NCBI GenBank assembly: GCA_021613535.1
Contig: CP075494.1
Location: forward strand, 3,534,001-3,598,000
Length of the DNA: 64,000 nt
DNA from: Adineta vaga
Taxonomy: Eukaryota > Rotifera
Direction of reading: 5' to 3'
This document shows positions 34,401-44,640 of the stretch, piece by piece. Each line of letters opens with the position of its first letter. Within the stretch, counting starts at the first letter, position 1. Both the position numbers and the translations under genes were made by a program. A model generated the notes under the pieces. That model saw nothing but the letters and a program-made list of their open reading frames with translations, had not been told where the DNA came from and ran no database searches.

Positions 34401-34697
34401 TATAATTCGCTCATTTGACAAACCTATTAGAAGAACATAAGAACATGATTTGTCACCGAGGACATCTGTTACATTACAACGTGTCTATTACGTTAATTTA
34501 TGTTCTCTTTCAATATAGACGAAAATATACACTACATTACAAAACTGTAATTGAATTAACAAAATATAATTAAGTAAAAAAATCTTAAATCGAACCGAAC
34601 CGAACCGCGCAGTTTTTCAGAATCTTGAAATCGAACCGGAATCGAATCGAGTCGACTCGGTTTGATTCGGTTTGAAACCGAACCGATCCCATCACTG
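31461..34697 (-). mobile_element. hAT-superfamily transposon, degenerate
   Basis: Terminal inverted repeats are clear: CAGTGATGGGATCGGTTCG at 31461 and its complement ending at 34697. Subterminal CCGAACCGA/TCGGTT-type repeats flank both ends. A BED-finger and hAT transposase remnant is on the minus strand. The flanking 8 bp (TAAGATAC and ATATATAT) do not match, so the insertion is old or rearranged. Confidence 0.8.
31677..34223 (-). pseudogene. hAT transposase, decayed
   Basis: From ATG at 34223: a BED-type zinc finger (FASCKSCYQTY, NHKC), then a 50-bp intron joining YCIQTG to YKCGPVSASSLIPSRRT, then SYLGCVAQWVDRDWNLCTFE after a one-base slip in a run of A near 33408. Next come IIWVCDRGSNLKKAL (a catalytic Asp) at 33240-33130, an acidic region, and RWLSLYNCLQSVRKSL. 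The hAT dimerisation block VPATSAAVEREFSFMGNI closes the gene at 31677-31886. Several frameshifts and stops separate the pieces. Confidence 0.8.
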
Positions 34698-35292
34698 ATA
34701 TATATGACATATATATACACATATGTTCAATGAATAGTTTTTACACCAATCAGAAATTTTGAAGAGTACGCTGCTGTTCATTACTTATTTTAAATAGGTG
34801 TAATATAAAATATCAATGTTCAAAGTTTTGAAGATTTTTCGAATTGTTTCACGATAAAAAGGGAACAACATAGTCAATACTATCATTTCGTCTGCCGATG
34901 AAAATGAATTTCTTCTCACATTCATGAAATAATAGAGAAATAAACGAATATTAACAAAACTAGCACTGACCTACTCTATAAAATAATAATATTGGAAAAC
35001 TCTTTACACTTCATTTTAGATGTATTCGAATTTCAAACAATTATAGTCATCATCAAGAATTGATGCTCGATGTTCAGTTTCGTATGAGTTCTAATTAATA
35101 TTGAGTCAGACAAAGAGATTTTCATGAATTCTACCTGCATTAGATCAATTCTATATGAATTGTAACGATACGCACTGATTCAACATTATTATTGATCTGC
35201 CTCAACTAATAACATACAATTCCATAGAGATTCTAGTAATTTCAGATCAATTCTATACCAAATGCCACCAATTCTAGAATTGGAATTGGTGC

Positions 35293-36496
35293 ATGCCTAG
35301 TCGAATACAGGGTGGTGGTTCAAAATTGAAATTTGTCGAACTAGATCATATGTTGTACAAGTGGTATCGGAAACGTCGAACAAAAATTGATAATAACACA
35401 GACATATCTTCTACGGAGATTCGTCGTGAAAAAATAACCTTCAAAAATCTGGAACGTGAAGGTAAAAGAATTAGTGGTGAATTAAAGCATCAATCACCTT
35501 CAATTAAATGGTTTACTCGGTTTTTAAAAAGACACAAATTATCTTTACAGTGATCAAAACGTAAACAAAAAATTCCTTTATCAGAAGCTTATAAATTGGT
35601 TACTTTTCATTTATTTTTATGTCGTGCAAATAAATGGGGTGTTAAACAAGGTCCAACGGGTGCTTTCACAGCTCGTGATGTTTGTAATATGGATGAAAGT
35701 TCATTGGCTTTGTTTGGTTATCAAGCAAAGAGAAGTGTTAATGATAATAATACTCCAAATGATATCGATGGAAATTTAAATGATAAACGATTTGCTACTT
35801 TAATTTTAACTGTTTTTGGAGAAAATAATTCTCGAGTTGGGCCGGTTTTACTTTTGAGAGGTAAAGGCCAAGTGTCATCTTTTGAAAAGAGTCAATATGC
35901 ACAAGGTGTTCCTGTAAACTTCACACCAAAAAGTGTGATTAATAGTGAAACAATGAAACATTACATAGAATTTTGGTGGTCTAGAGTATGAATAGTTTTA
36001 TATGTTTTAGGAAAACAGATCAATTATTTAATACATTAAAGGTGAAAGATAATCATCAAAAACTGTTTACCACCGACAGTGCCTCCTCTTATCTAGAAAC
36101 GAATCTAATCAACGACTTAAAAAAGCGAAGAGTTTTAGTTGCTGTTGTTCCAAAAGGCTGTACAATGTATGTTCAAGTACTTGATGTATCTGTATTGTCA
36201 ATTTTCAAAAACCACTACGATAATGCTGTTGAAGAATATATTGAGAAGAAATGGTCACGATCCTTTATGAAACTCACGACGTCAGAATCACGTATATTGT
36301 GCACCAATTTTACATGGTCTGCATGGGAACGAACATTAGCAAGTGCTGACATCACCAAAGCTTTTTGTTATAGCTGATGACATCTATCTACATTTTGTTA
36401 TTTTTTTCGTTTTCATTTTCTTTTGTTATTGTTGCTATATAAGTTGTTGAAAAATAAAAGACAGTCAGTTATGTTCTAACGGACTATACACTCACG

Positions 36497-36532
<36 letters not shown>

Positions 36533-36702
36533 AACATAACACTTTTCGTGATATTGGATACACATGGATAGATGATTCACCAGTTTCACTTCGTTCAATG
36601 CCAGGTTACACGTTCGATACAACATCAAATAAACATTTATCTTCAATGGTTAATGAATATGATGATGATCATATTGAAAAATTTACTGAAGAAATTTGAC
36701 AA
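35293..36702 (+). pseudogene. Pogo/Tigger-type DDE transposase, decayed
   Basis: Helix-turn-helix region SIKWFTRFLKRHKLSLQ, then a TGA at 35551. The catalytic part follows: NMDESSL (first Asp), VGPVLLLRGKGQVSS, then a frame change near 35990, LFTTDSASSYL (second Asp) and a QVLDVSVLSIFKNHY motif (third Asp context). A coding-like tail (GYTWIDDSP, RSMPGYTFDTTSNKHLSSM) resumes after a CT-microsatellite. At least one stop and one frameshift make it non-functional. Confidence 0.75.
36501..36527. repeat. (CT)n microsatellite
   Basis: About 13 CT units inside the pogo-like relic. Confidence 0.9.
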
Positions 36703-36985
36703 AAACAAAAACAAAAGCATGTTTCAATCAAAACAACTCAATTAAAGATAAGTAACATGTGAAATTAAACTAGGTTTTTTATATTTATATATATTTTTAT
36801 AATTTTGTTATTGTTTGATGAAAATTAATAAATTGAAGAAATTTTGAAGTATTCAGTTCTTTTCTTTATCAACTGACGCATTAGAAGATTCCCCTAATTA
36901 GAAGACCACTTTGTCCAAATTTTACACGAAGACATAGTAGAAGACCCCGGATCTTTTAACCTGGGGGGAGGGGGGATTTAGTGCA

Positions 36986-37412
36986 TATTTATAGAACGTT
37001 ATTGCCAATTGTAGAGCTAAACATACCGATGATTTTAATAATAAACTGGTAGATGTTTCATCATTTTTCGGATGAGATATAGCTCAATTAATATCTTCGT
37101 AGCTAAAATGTACAGAAAATGTGATTTTTTCGTATCAATCTTAATAGATTCCGTTAATGAACATATGTAATTAAAGCTCGTTAAATTAAGTGATCCGCTC
37201 CTATCGAACAAAATCGTCGTAATTTGGAAATGCTTTTATGCGAATTTATACAATTACTGTATCCATAACTCAAGATGAGAAGGAGGCAAAGAACATAAAT
37301 ATAAATGCTTATTAAAATCAGACTAAATTTTATTTCAAAAGATTGATAGCTAGCTCTATATTATTTATTCAAGCAAAAATAGTTGTATAATAAGGTAATA
37401 TCATATATATTA
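36986..37412. other. Intergenic
   Basis: Nothing recognised. Confidence 0.5.
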
Positions 37413-38282
37413 TTATATAATAATTGATGTTGATACTTTATTGTAATCACTGAAGTTGTTGTAATAATAGCGATACTGAACTATGAAACCTGCCAATGTG
37501 AAACTAGTGCCACCACACACGAAAAGAATTGATGCTCGATTTTGGTCGACATCATTAATATTGAAATAAGGAAGAAAACAAATAGTACCCAGAAAGTAGA
37601 AAAGACCTCCAAGTCCTGCACAACTATCACCTAGTAAAACTGGTATATCTCTGAAGATATGTCTACATTTCAATTCATAATTATTTGAATCGTCAATGTT
37701 CTTATACGCCGAGCGATATATTTTCCAAATTTGTGAGAAAAAAATTGCTGCGGAACCAACAATAAAGAGCCATTCACCAAAAAGTATATATTTTTCGAAT
37801 GCTGGTATGAACAATATTGATCCAGCGAGATAGAGAACTGATCCATAGACAGATATTGAGAAATTTATACCAGTTTCAGCTCGTTCAATTCGACCAAATA
37901 GAGTGCTTAGTGAATGTTGAAAGACATCAGCATTCGCGGCCTCAAAAGCATCAGTATGTCGCCGGTCCAAAAAACAACCGATTCGATAGAACCACCACTC
38001 TTGAAAATCAGCAAACAGAAAAAAAATTGAGCCAATCGTAAACATAATTCCGCCCACATATAATGCTAAAGCCCACTGCTTCATAATGCTTGGAAAATAC
38101 ATACACGAGCCAACAATAAAGGACAAACCCCCTATCATATACATCGTACCATGAAATACACGCCATACGATTGACTGTGATCGAGTTAAAACGTTTTCAT
38201 TTCCAGTTGTAATCAATGAGATCTCTATCGTAGCAGATGTCTTCGTTTTATCCATGCTATCGCTATTTTCAATATATGTCAT
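37413..38282 (-). CDS. YrhK-like multi-pass membrane protein
   Basis: Intronless, 289 residues, ATG at 38282. Three related hydrophobic modules carry the YrhK signature of paired membrane segments with GS-x-x-F: GTMYMIGGLSFIVGSCMYFP followed by IMFTIGSIFFLF, SVLYLAGSILFIP with WLFIVGSAAIFFS, and GLFYFLGTICFLP with FVCGGTSFTLAGF. YrhK domains are known from bacteria and some algae; the function is unknown. The lack of introns and the taxonomic pattern make it a transfer candidate. The gene is intact although it sits between two transposon-rich blocks. Confidence 0.7.
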   Translation of the reverse strand: MTYIENSDSMDKTKTSATIEISLITTGNENVLTRSQSIVWRVFHGTMYMIGGLSFIVGSCMYFPSIMKQWALALYVGGIMFTIGSIFFLFADFQEWWFYRIGCFLDRRHTDAFEAANADVFQHSLSTLFGRIERAETGINFSISVYGSVLYLAGSILFIPAFEKYILFGEWLFIVGSAAIFFSQIWKIYRSAYKNIDDSNNYELKCRHIFRDIPVLLGDSCAGLGGLFYFLGTICFLPYFNINDVDQNRASILFVCGGTSFTLAGFIVQYRYYYNNFSDYNKVSTSIII

Positions 38283-39020
38283 TATACTATGTTTCTACTT
38301 TCCGATTTTCCACAGTAAACTTCTTCTGATCTATAAATAGTTTCCAAAAATGAATATAATTGTTCATGCAAAACTTTTTCGCCTCTAGAAGCATCTAACC
38401 ACATCTAATAAACGCAGCTGAATGTATTAGAATGCAGAAATGGGCAACGCCAACTCGGAGTTAAAGATTCCTATCTCTGATTTACACGCAATCAATGATG
38501 AATTTGGACTTGTACTCCTCATATCAGCAAATTGCACAGATACAATTTTTTTTCCATATGATCATACAAACCATCTATTTACTTCATTATTATCTAGTGA
38601 CATATCTTACGTTTAAATACTTAGATTTAGATGTGACTTTGGATTTGAGTAGTAAGATTTGAAATTGGATTTGGGATCTGGTCTCTTTTTACTAGAATAG
38701 AAAGGTAAAGTCTTAGCAACAATCATGCAATTACCAGAAATATTCTATGACTGAAAAAATGTCATTGTCTGGAGACCAATCTAAACCTAAATTTGTTTCC
38801 CAAACTAATTTCCGAGTCTCACATCCAATTCCAAATCTTCATATTCAAATACAAACGTTAGTTCAAGTTTAAGTATTTGAATATAAATTTTTATTGAAAT
38901 TTTATTCTTTAAATTTATTTCAGGTGCAAATCAAAAGTAAACCCCAGTAAAAATATACGAATGTGTGTCGCAGTGTCAAAAATAAGGTTATCAAAAACTC
39001 GTATCATAGAGTCTCTATAC

Positions 39021-39367
39021 CAGAGCTAGGACAAGTACTTGCGGTGTGCTTGGAGTACACCGATTAAATTTCTTCGATAAATAATTTTCGGAAGCCATTC
39101 ATTCAGCTCATTCGATACAGCTTTTTGATCTCTACAAAGTGGCATAGCTTACTTTGAAGTACGGAAGTCTCGCTTTTCCCTCCTTGTTTCGTACAGTTTT
39201 ATGTTTTAAAATCTGGATACGATCAGAACAGAAAAGTAAGATATATCACTTTGTAGAAGTGAAAAGGCTGCATCGAATGAGTCTAATGGCTGGCTTTCGA
39301 AAATTGTTCAATGAAGAAATTTAATCGATATACTTCAAGTACACCGCAAGTACTCGTCCTAGCCCTG
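39021..39367. mobile_element. Foldback MITE with hAT-type ends, 347 bp
   Basis: Arms of about 120 bp are inverted copies: CAGAGCTAGGACAAGTACTT on the left, and CAGGGCTAGGACGAGTACTT read inward from 39367. The similarity continues through GATTAAATTTCTTC, CATTCGAT and CTACAAAGTG. The flanks CTCTATAC and CTCCATGC agree at 6 of 8 bases and look like an aged 8-bp target duplication. No coding capacity. Confidence 0.8.
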
Positions 39368-39995
39368 CTCCATGCGCCAAATCCAAACAAATTTAGTGCG
39401 AGTCGAAATTTCACGAAGGATTTGTCGCTCCTCTACGAAGGTAACTATGCATCTGTATTATTTTGATAAGCACTCTTTTTCCCTTTCTGTCACTCTAGAG
39501 CCATGTGATAGATGATTGTATACTTCAATAAACATATATTTTCCTCTAGAATAACGAAAAACAAGCGCAATCTCGCCGAAAAAAAATGAAATAATCCAAT
39601 AACATAATGAAAGAGCACTTGCGAAATTTGAAGTTAACAAAATACATAAGTCATGAATAAAATTCAATAGAGTGGTTTCTTTTTGTTCATAGCGTGCCGT
39701 TAGCGTTTTGATCTCTGTTCGAGCAAAATTGTTCTTTTTTCTTCATAGAACAATATATCTGGATGAAACTTATCAAGAGGGCTGTTGAATTTATTGTACC
39801 AACCAATGTCAGAAGAGACTAATAAATACCTTTAAAGAAAACAACCCATATCTTTCGTATAATTATTCGTGCAAAATTGAGGTTCGACACGTTTCAACAT
39901 TTTGAAGGTACCCATGTAAAGCATTGAAAATTGACAAATTTTAATACTACTAAAATACAAACATTTATGCTTAAGCACACGTGATTTAGAGGTAT

Positions 39996-40846
39996 TAAAT
40001 GAATTTGTTTCATTATTAACACTGCTTGCTGATGTGACAACAAAAACTCAACAACAAAATGCTCCATCTATTTCATTAATTGCTCCTAGTATTTTATCGA
40101 TCTATTTCGATTTAAAAAATGAAAAGAATATTGTTCATTATATGACATCATTATGCAATGCTTTATTATCATCATTTTTATCACGATTTGGTGGTTTATT
40201 AGAACAATTAGAAATCGATATAAGTGAAACAGACGTTGTTTTCGAAAAAAACAAAAAATTTTATGATTTGTAGAGAGATCCTGTTTTTCTCTTTACACCA
40301 TTTTTGGATGGTATGCTCAAGCTTGAATGGGTCAATTCATCTGATCTTTCTAATCAAGCTAAACAACGAGTATATGAAAAAATCAAGCATTTGATACTTG
40401 ATCAAGCTGTTGTCATTGAATATGCTAATTAGAACGGTGATGAACCTAATACCGAGGTAAGTGAAGAACAACAACAAGCATCCAGTGCTCAAGCATTAGA
40501 TTCACCTGGACTAAAAAGGAAACATCTTTTTTCTAACATTCAAAATGACCAGAAAAACAAAAGAAAAGCTGCTGATCGATACACATCTATTCAAGAAGAA
40601 ATTGCTAACTACATCACAGATACTGATTATGATAGTATGATGCTTTTACGATCACCAAGGTCTAACTTAAACTCATACCACACATTATCAAAATTAGCTA
40701 CAAAATATTTATGTATTCCAGCAACTTCTGCTGCTGTTGAACGAATTTTTTCACATAGTAGTTTTCTTTTTAGACCTCATCGTGCTCGAATGTCATGTAA
40801 AACTCTTCAACAGTTAACATTATTGAAATATAACAGTGAAATTTAG
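39996..40846 (+). pseudogene. hAT transposase C-terminal half, decayed
   Basis: Reads LLADVTTKTQQQNAPSISLI, SLCNALLSSFLSRFGGLLEQ, then a TAG near 40271, RDPVFLFTPFLDGMLKLEW, a TAG near 40430, and the hAT dimerisation block IPATSAAVERIFSHSSFLF ending at 40846. The N-terminal half was not found. Confidence 0.75.
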
Positions 40847-41094
40847 TTATATTATTTTGTTATCTAGCACATTTGTTTTTTTTTCTTGCCTATAATCGTG
40901 TTGAAAATTTACTTCTTTTCATATAGAATGAAAGTATCATATTGATCTTTTCAAAAATAAATGAGATTGATGAAATTTAGCGAAAAATCTGCTTCACTTG
41001 ACTTAAATTCGGTTCGATTTATTTCAAGTCAACAAATGACTTGACTTGACTTGAATTTTAACTTCGACTTGACGATTTTCAGATATGATTTGAC

Positions 41095-41803
41095 GGTACT
41101 TCTTCAGATTGACGACACCTTCATCTGATTGGTGAACTTTATGGAAGGAAAGAAAGAAAATTTATTGGCTCATCTGCTTAAATAGATAGAACGATAGATA
41201 GAGGGCGTTCGTTTATAGTCTAAATTAATACTGATTTATAGAAAGAACAAATAATTATATCTAAACGAGATTATGGATCATTTAATTATTGATGTCCCAT
41301 AAATAGCACCCTCTAGCAGTAACTTATTTAATTTACAATGGCTTATTCTCCAGTTCCCGCTCTTGATGATCTTTCTGTTCGTGAATGGAATAATTTAACT
41401 GATAATTTAGAACAAATTATTAACTTCTGTCAACGTGTTGGCTTACTACACACTTATCCAATTGAATTATGTCCGAAATTACATAATAATTGGTATTTAG
41501 GGTCATGTTCAAAGTCGATTGATAAATGTAAATGGCGATGCCGAGTATGTAAGTCCTCTCGTCCCATACGTAAAGATACTTTTTTTGAGCATAGTAAACT
41601 TAAATTACAACAAATACTCGATCTTATGATGTATTGGTGTCAGCGTTTAGATTCGCATAAATTCATTAAAGTATGCTCACTATAAACGAACGCCCTCTAT
41701 CTATCGTTCTATCTATTTAAGCAGATGAGCCAATAAATTTTCTGTCTTTCCTTCCATAAAGTTCACCAATCAGATGAAGGTGTCGTCAATCTGAAGAAGT
41801 ACC
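41095..41803. mobile_element. Merlin/IS1016-type element, 709 bp, internally deleted
   Basis: Terminal inverted repeats of 125 bp (41095-41219 and 41679-41803) differ at one position. The flanks carry a perfect 8-bp target duplication, GATTTGAC, at 41087-41094 and 41804-41811. This length fits Merlin elements. The near-identical arms and exact duplication point to a recent insertion. It sits in the subterminal repeats of the hAT relic. Confidence 0.9.
41338..41685 (+). CDS. N-terminal zinc-ribbon part of a Merlin-type transposase
   Basis: Intact 115-codon ORF in the 709-bp element. The pattern CPKLHNNWYLGSC, then CKWRCRVCKSSRPIRKDTFF, then SKLKLQQILDLMMYWCQRL matches the N-terminal zinc-ribbon and linker of Merlin/IS1016-ISXO2-type transposases. 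The catalytic DDE domain is absent: the frame runs into the right inverted repeat and stops there (TAA at 41683-41685). It could make a DNA-binding protein without catalytic activity. Whether it is expressed is unknown. Confidence 0.7.
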   Translation: MAYSPVPALDDLSVREWNNLTDNLEQIINFCQRVGLLHTYPIELCPKLHNNWYLGSCSKSIDKCKWRCRVCKSSRPIRKDTFFEHSKLKLQQILDLMMYWCQRLDSHKFIKVCSL

Positions 41804-41830
41804 GATTTGACTCGACTCGACTTGAAATTT

Positions 41831-42049
41831 TCAAAAAATGCTTTTGACTTCACTTGGATCAAAAACCCGATGACTTGCCCATGTCTGATTTGGAGATAAA
41901 TGATTGTTTGTCGAAGAAATAGAAATTGAGTTAGAAGCATCAATTAAAACAGCTGTTACTGTTTCATTTGTATCAAGATTGTTGTTTGCGTTTGTATTCA
42001 GAGCTGTGAAACCAAACGAAGAAAGATCTTTAAACTTTTTTACTGGCAT
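41831..42049 (-). CDS. Short open frame running into the hAT end, unknown
   Basis: From ATG at 42049 about 54 codons (MPVKKFKDLSSFGFTALNTN...) lie outside the proposed hAT end; the last 18 lie inside it. It may be a gene start cut by the element, or chance. No domain is recognised. Confidence 0.25.
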   Translation of the reverse strand: MPVKKFKDLSSFGFTALNTNANNNLDTNETVTAVLIDASNSISISSTNNHLSPNQTWASHRVFDPSEVKSIF

Positions 42050-42809
42050 TGTTTGATTAGATTAGAAGCACGAATTATAACTTTGAGGGTGTGGATGTGG
42101 GTGTGGGTGAGGGTGGGTGTGAGTATTAGGACTTGGTTTCTCATCGTCACCCACACCTACACCTATTCAAGATTCTGAATATTGCATTTAAGTAACAATT
42201 TTGTTGATCAGTTAAACGAAGTATGACAATCCAATGGCATAATTGAGATTGATTATTAACAATAATTTATTAGGCAGACGAAGTAATTTTAATGAAGAGT
42301 CATTTTTATCAATCTTGCTCTTTGTTGATCGAATCATAATTGCTTTCGTTTTTATGTGCAAATTATTTCAATGATTGTTACAGAGAGACGTCACTATATA
42401 CATAAAATGAATTAGATCGCAAATTTTCTTAACATAATGTTGGTTTGTACATGTCTCTCTATATCTGTGCAAAGACTGGAGAAGGATGGACGAGAAATGC
42501 ATAAATAACACTTACATCTTCAAATCAATTTGCACAACTTTGCTCATCCTTGATATCTTTCAGAATAGAGTCATATTTAAATGAGAGCAATTTGGGAGTT
42601 CATGGTACTCATTTCGAATTCACTCACACAAATATATTAACAAGTACTATATTACTGAAAGAGCAGTAGATTTTTATTTTAAGCACAAATAAATATTGAT
42701 AAAGGATAAAAATAATTGAATAGAAATGCTTATATATGATGACATGATGAGAAAAAAAAATATTTAAATCACACTTTTTCTTATTATAAGTACTTGAAAA
42801 GCGAAAAAA
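42050..42809. other. Intergenic
   Basis: Holds the hairpin at 42082-42170; otherwise nothing recognised. Likely promoter region of the NHL gene at its right end. Confidence 0.5.
42082..42170. repeat. Long telomere-unit hairpin
   Basis: G arm TTTGAGGGTGTGGATGTGGG continuing through GTGTGGGTGAGGGTGGGTGT, a loop of about 30 bases, then CACCCACACCTACACCTATT. Confidence 0.75.
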
Positions 42810-43876
42810 ATGTTGACAAAAACGATTTTTCTTTATTTCTTAATTTTTCTCATCAAGTAGGTTATTCACTTTTATTTTTTAGTTTATAAAATATTACTTT
42901 TTGTTTTAGTTTATCAAGTAAATATCATAATTCAAATATCGTTTCTTTAAATTAATTTATTGAAATAGATTCGGAAATATGTCCAACAGCTATATGGTCA
43001 AAACAGGGAATAACAGTAGCAGGCGGAAAAAACTATGGAAATAAACTTGATCAATTAGCTGATCCTTATGGAATATTTCTTGATAATAATGATAAAATTT
43101 ATATTGCAGATCGTTCTAATCATCGGGTTGTGAAATGGGAACAAAATGCAACAATTGGGCAATGGGTTGCAGGTTTAACAGTTGATGGAGATGATACTCA
43201 TGAACTTCCATTAAATATGCCGAACGATATTGTTGTGGATGAAAATGGGACTGTTTACATTACTGATGCAGGAAATTATCGTGTTGTTCGCTGGTATCTC
43301 AATGCGGAAAAAGGTGAAGTTCTTATTGATAGAATTCAAGTTATTGGAATTGCACAAGATGATCAAGGATCTGTTTATGTGTCGGAATATGCGAAAGGTC
43401 AAATAACAAAATGGAATTTTAATGATGATGAATTCGTTGGAGATATTGTTGCAACAAATATAGGTCATACAAATTTCATCTTTATTGATAATAATCGAAC
43501 GGTTTATGCTGCTGGAATTTTAGCAGATCGAATACTAAAAATTGTTGAAAGTAATGATGAACCGATTCTTGTTGCTGGTCATTATGATCCTACATCTGCA
43601 AGTGATGCTTACAATCATCTTAATCATCCATCAGGTGTTTATGTTGATCAACAAGGATCAGTTTATGTAGCAGATACAGGAAATCATCGAGTTATGCGTT
43701 GGTTAAAAGATGCAACAAATGGAACATTAATTGCTGGAGGAAATGGTGGAGGTGCGGCATCAAATCAATTAAATTATCCTTCAGATGTATTTCTTGATCG
43801 AGCAGGAAATTTATATGTTACTGATACTTTAAATAATCGTGTGCAAAAATTTCTTGTCGATAAAAGTTCTTGTTAA
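42810..43876 (+). CDS. Secreted NHL-repeat beta-propeller protein with an 8-nt micro-exon
   Basis: Exons 42810-42856, 42910-42917 and 42969-43876. Exon 1 encodes a signal peptide (MLTKTIFLYFLIFLI). The direct splice from exon 1 to exon 3 is out of frame; the 8-base exon TTTATCAA between two GT-AG introns (53 and 51 bp) restores it and gives NLSNSEICPTAIWSKQG. NHL blades follow: IYIADRSNHRVVKWE, VYITDAGNYRVVRW, VYVSEYAKGQITKW, VYVADTGNHRVMRW, LYVTDTLNNRVQKF, about six in all, with VAGG linkers. Secreted NHL propellers are a very large bdelloid family; partners are unknown. The protein is intact, about 320 residues. Confidence 0.8.
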
Positions 43877-44283
43877 AGAAAATAATCAAATTTCAATTTG
43901 CGAAAGCAATAAACGATTTTTAAAACAAAGAGTTTCATTGATTTACCATCTTCAGAGGGTGGGTGTGGGTGTGGGGTTGGGTGTAGGTCGATTTTCATAT
44001 AGGATTACCATCCTCATCTTTTGTGTGATGTAATAATTATTTGATTTTTTATTGAAGGGAGAAAAGTTGTTGCTGTTATCAAAATACGACTTAAATATAC
44101 TACTGAAATCGAATGGCAAATGCAGATTAATTATAAACACAATGTACGAAATGAATGAGAATGTCAGTATGAAGAGAACAAATGATGATGCTCAATCAAG
44201 ACGCTTTTTCGCCAAATACGTACAAAACTATAATGAAAATCAATCATGAATGTCTTTTATCTAAATTATGTTAAAAATGTATT
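43877..44283. other. Intergenic with one-armed telomere-unit array
   Basis: Array at 43953-43988: AGAGGGTGGGTGTGGGTGTG followed by GGGTTGGGTGTAGG. No C arm of similar length. No gene seen. Confidence 0.6.
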
Positions 44284-44640
44284 TTACTTCGTTGAATTCA
44301 CTAGTACCACTATGGTTTTTATTAAGCGAATTAAATTCTTCTTGCGAAGCCTTTCAATATCAAAATGATTACCCATTAATTCATGACCATGTTTGAATTC
44401 CTCAAAACTAATAAGCTTCTCATTGTTTGTGTCCATACGCTTAGAAATCTGATCAAGTTGTTCATAATATTGAAGAAAATCGATCTTTATTTTTTGTTTT
44501 TTGAATTATAATCACGTACGCCAGATTCATCCGCGTGTTTGAAAGCAATTTCAATCACATGTTCTCTCGAATTCAAATCCGGCCGAGTCTGAAAAGCAAA
44601 TCGTTTGACATCCGATAACGAAGGATAACCTTATCCTTTT
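44284..44640 (-). pseudogene. EF-hand protein remnant
   Basis: The minus strand reads KIKIDFLQYYEQLDQISKR, then a canonical EF-hand loop RMDTNNEKLISFEEF, then KHGHELMGNHFDIERLRKK and a TAA at 44284-44286. Upstream, VKRFAFQTRPDLNSREHVIE and FKHADESGVRDYN are in another frame across a run of A, so there is at least one frameshift. Probably a calcium-binding protein tail. Confidence 0.55.

Larger units (their letters stand above)
31070..36985. mobile_element. Degenerate pogo-like DNA transposon, split by a hAT insertion
   Basis: The proposed ends are inverted and related: left TAAACTCCTCCCCGCATTAA then AAGACCC, and right, read inward, CTAAATCCCCCCTCCCCCC then AGGTTAAAAGATCC. Subterminal TTAGAAGACCCC motifs occur on both sides. 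The transposase remnant lies at 35293-36702. Removing the nested hAT leaves about 2.7 kb, normal for pogo/Tigger elements. The exact ends and the TA target duplication could not be fixed. Confidence 0.45.
38435..41888 (+). mobile_element. Second hAT relic with nested insertions
   Basis: Possible ends: CAGAAATGGGCAACG at 38435 and, read inward from 41888, CAGACATGGGCAAGTC. A hAT C-terminal transposase remnant lies between them. Subterminal CTTGACTTGACTT-type repeats occur near the right end. A foldback MITE and a Merlin-type element are inserted inside. No target duplication is recognised, so the left end is less certain than the right. Confidence 0.45.

Noticed and set aside
31461-34697. Exact 8-bp target duplication for the first hAT element
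   Set aside because: Flanks TAAGATAC and ATATATAT do not match, so no duplication is claimed.
43211-43468. Minus frame over the NHL propeller exon
   Set aside because: Antisense shadow of the NHL gene.
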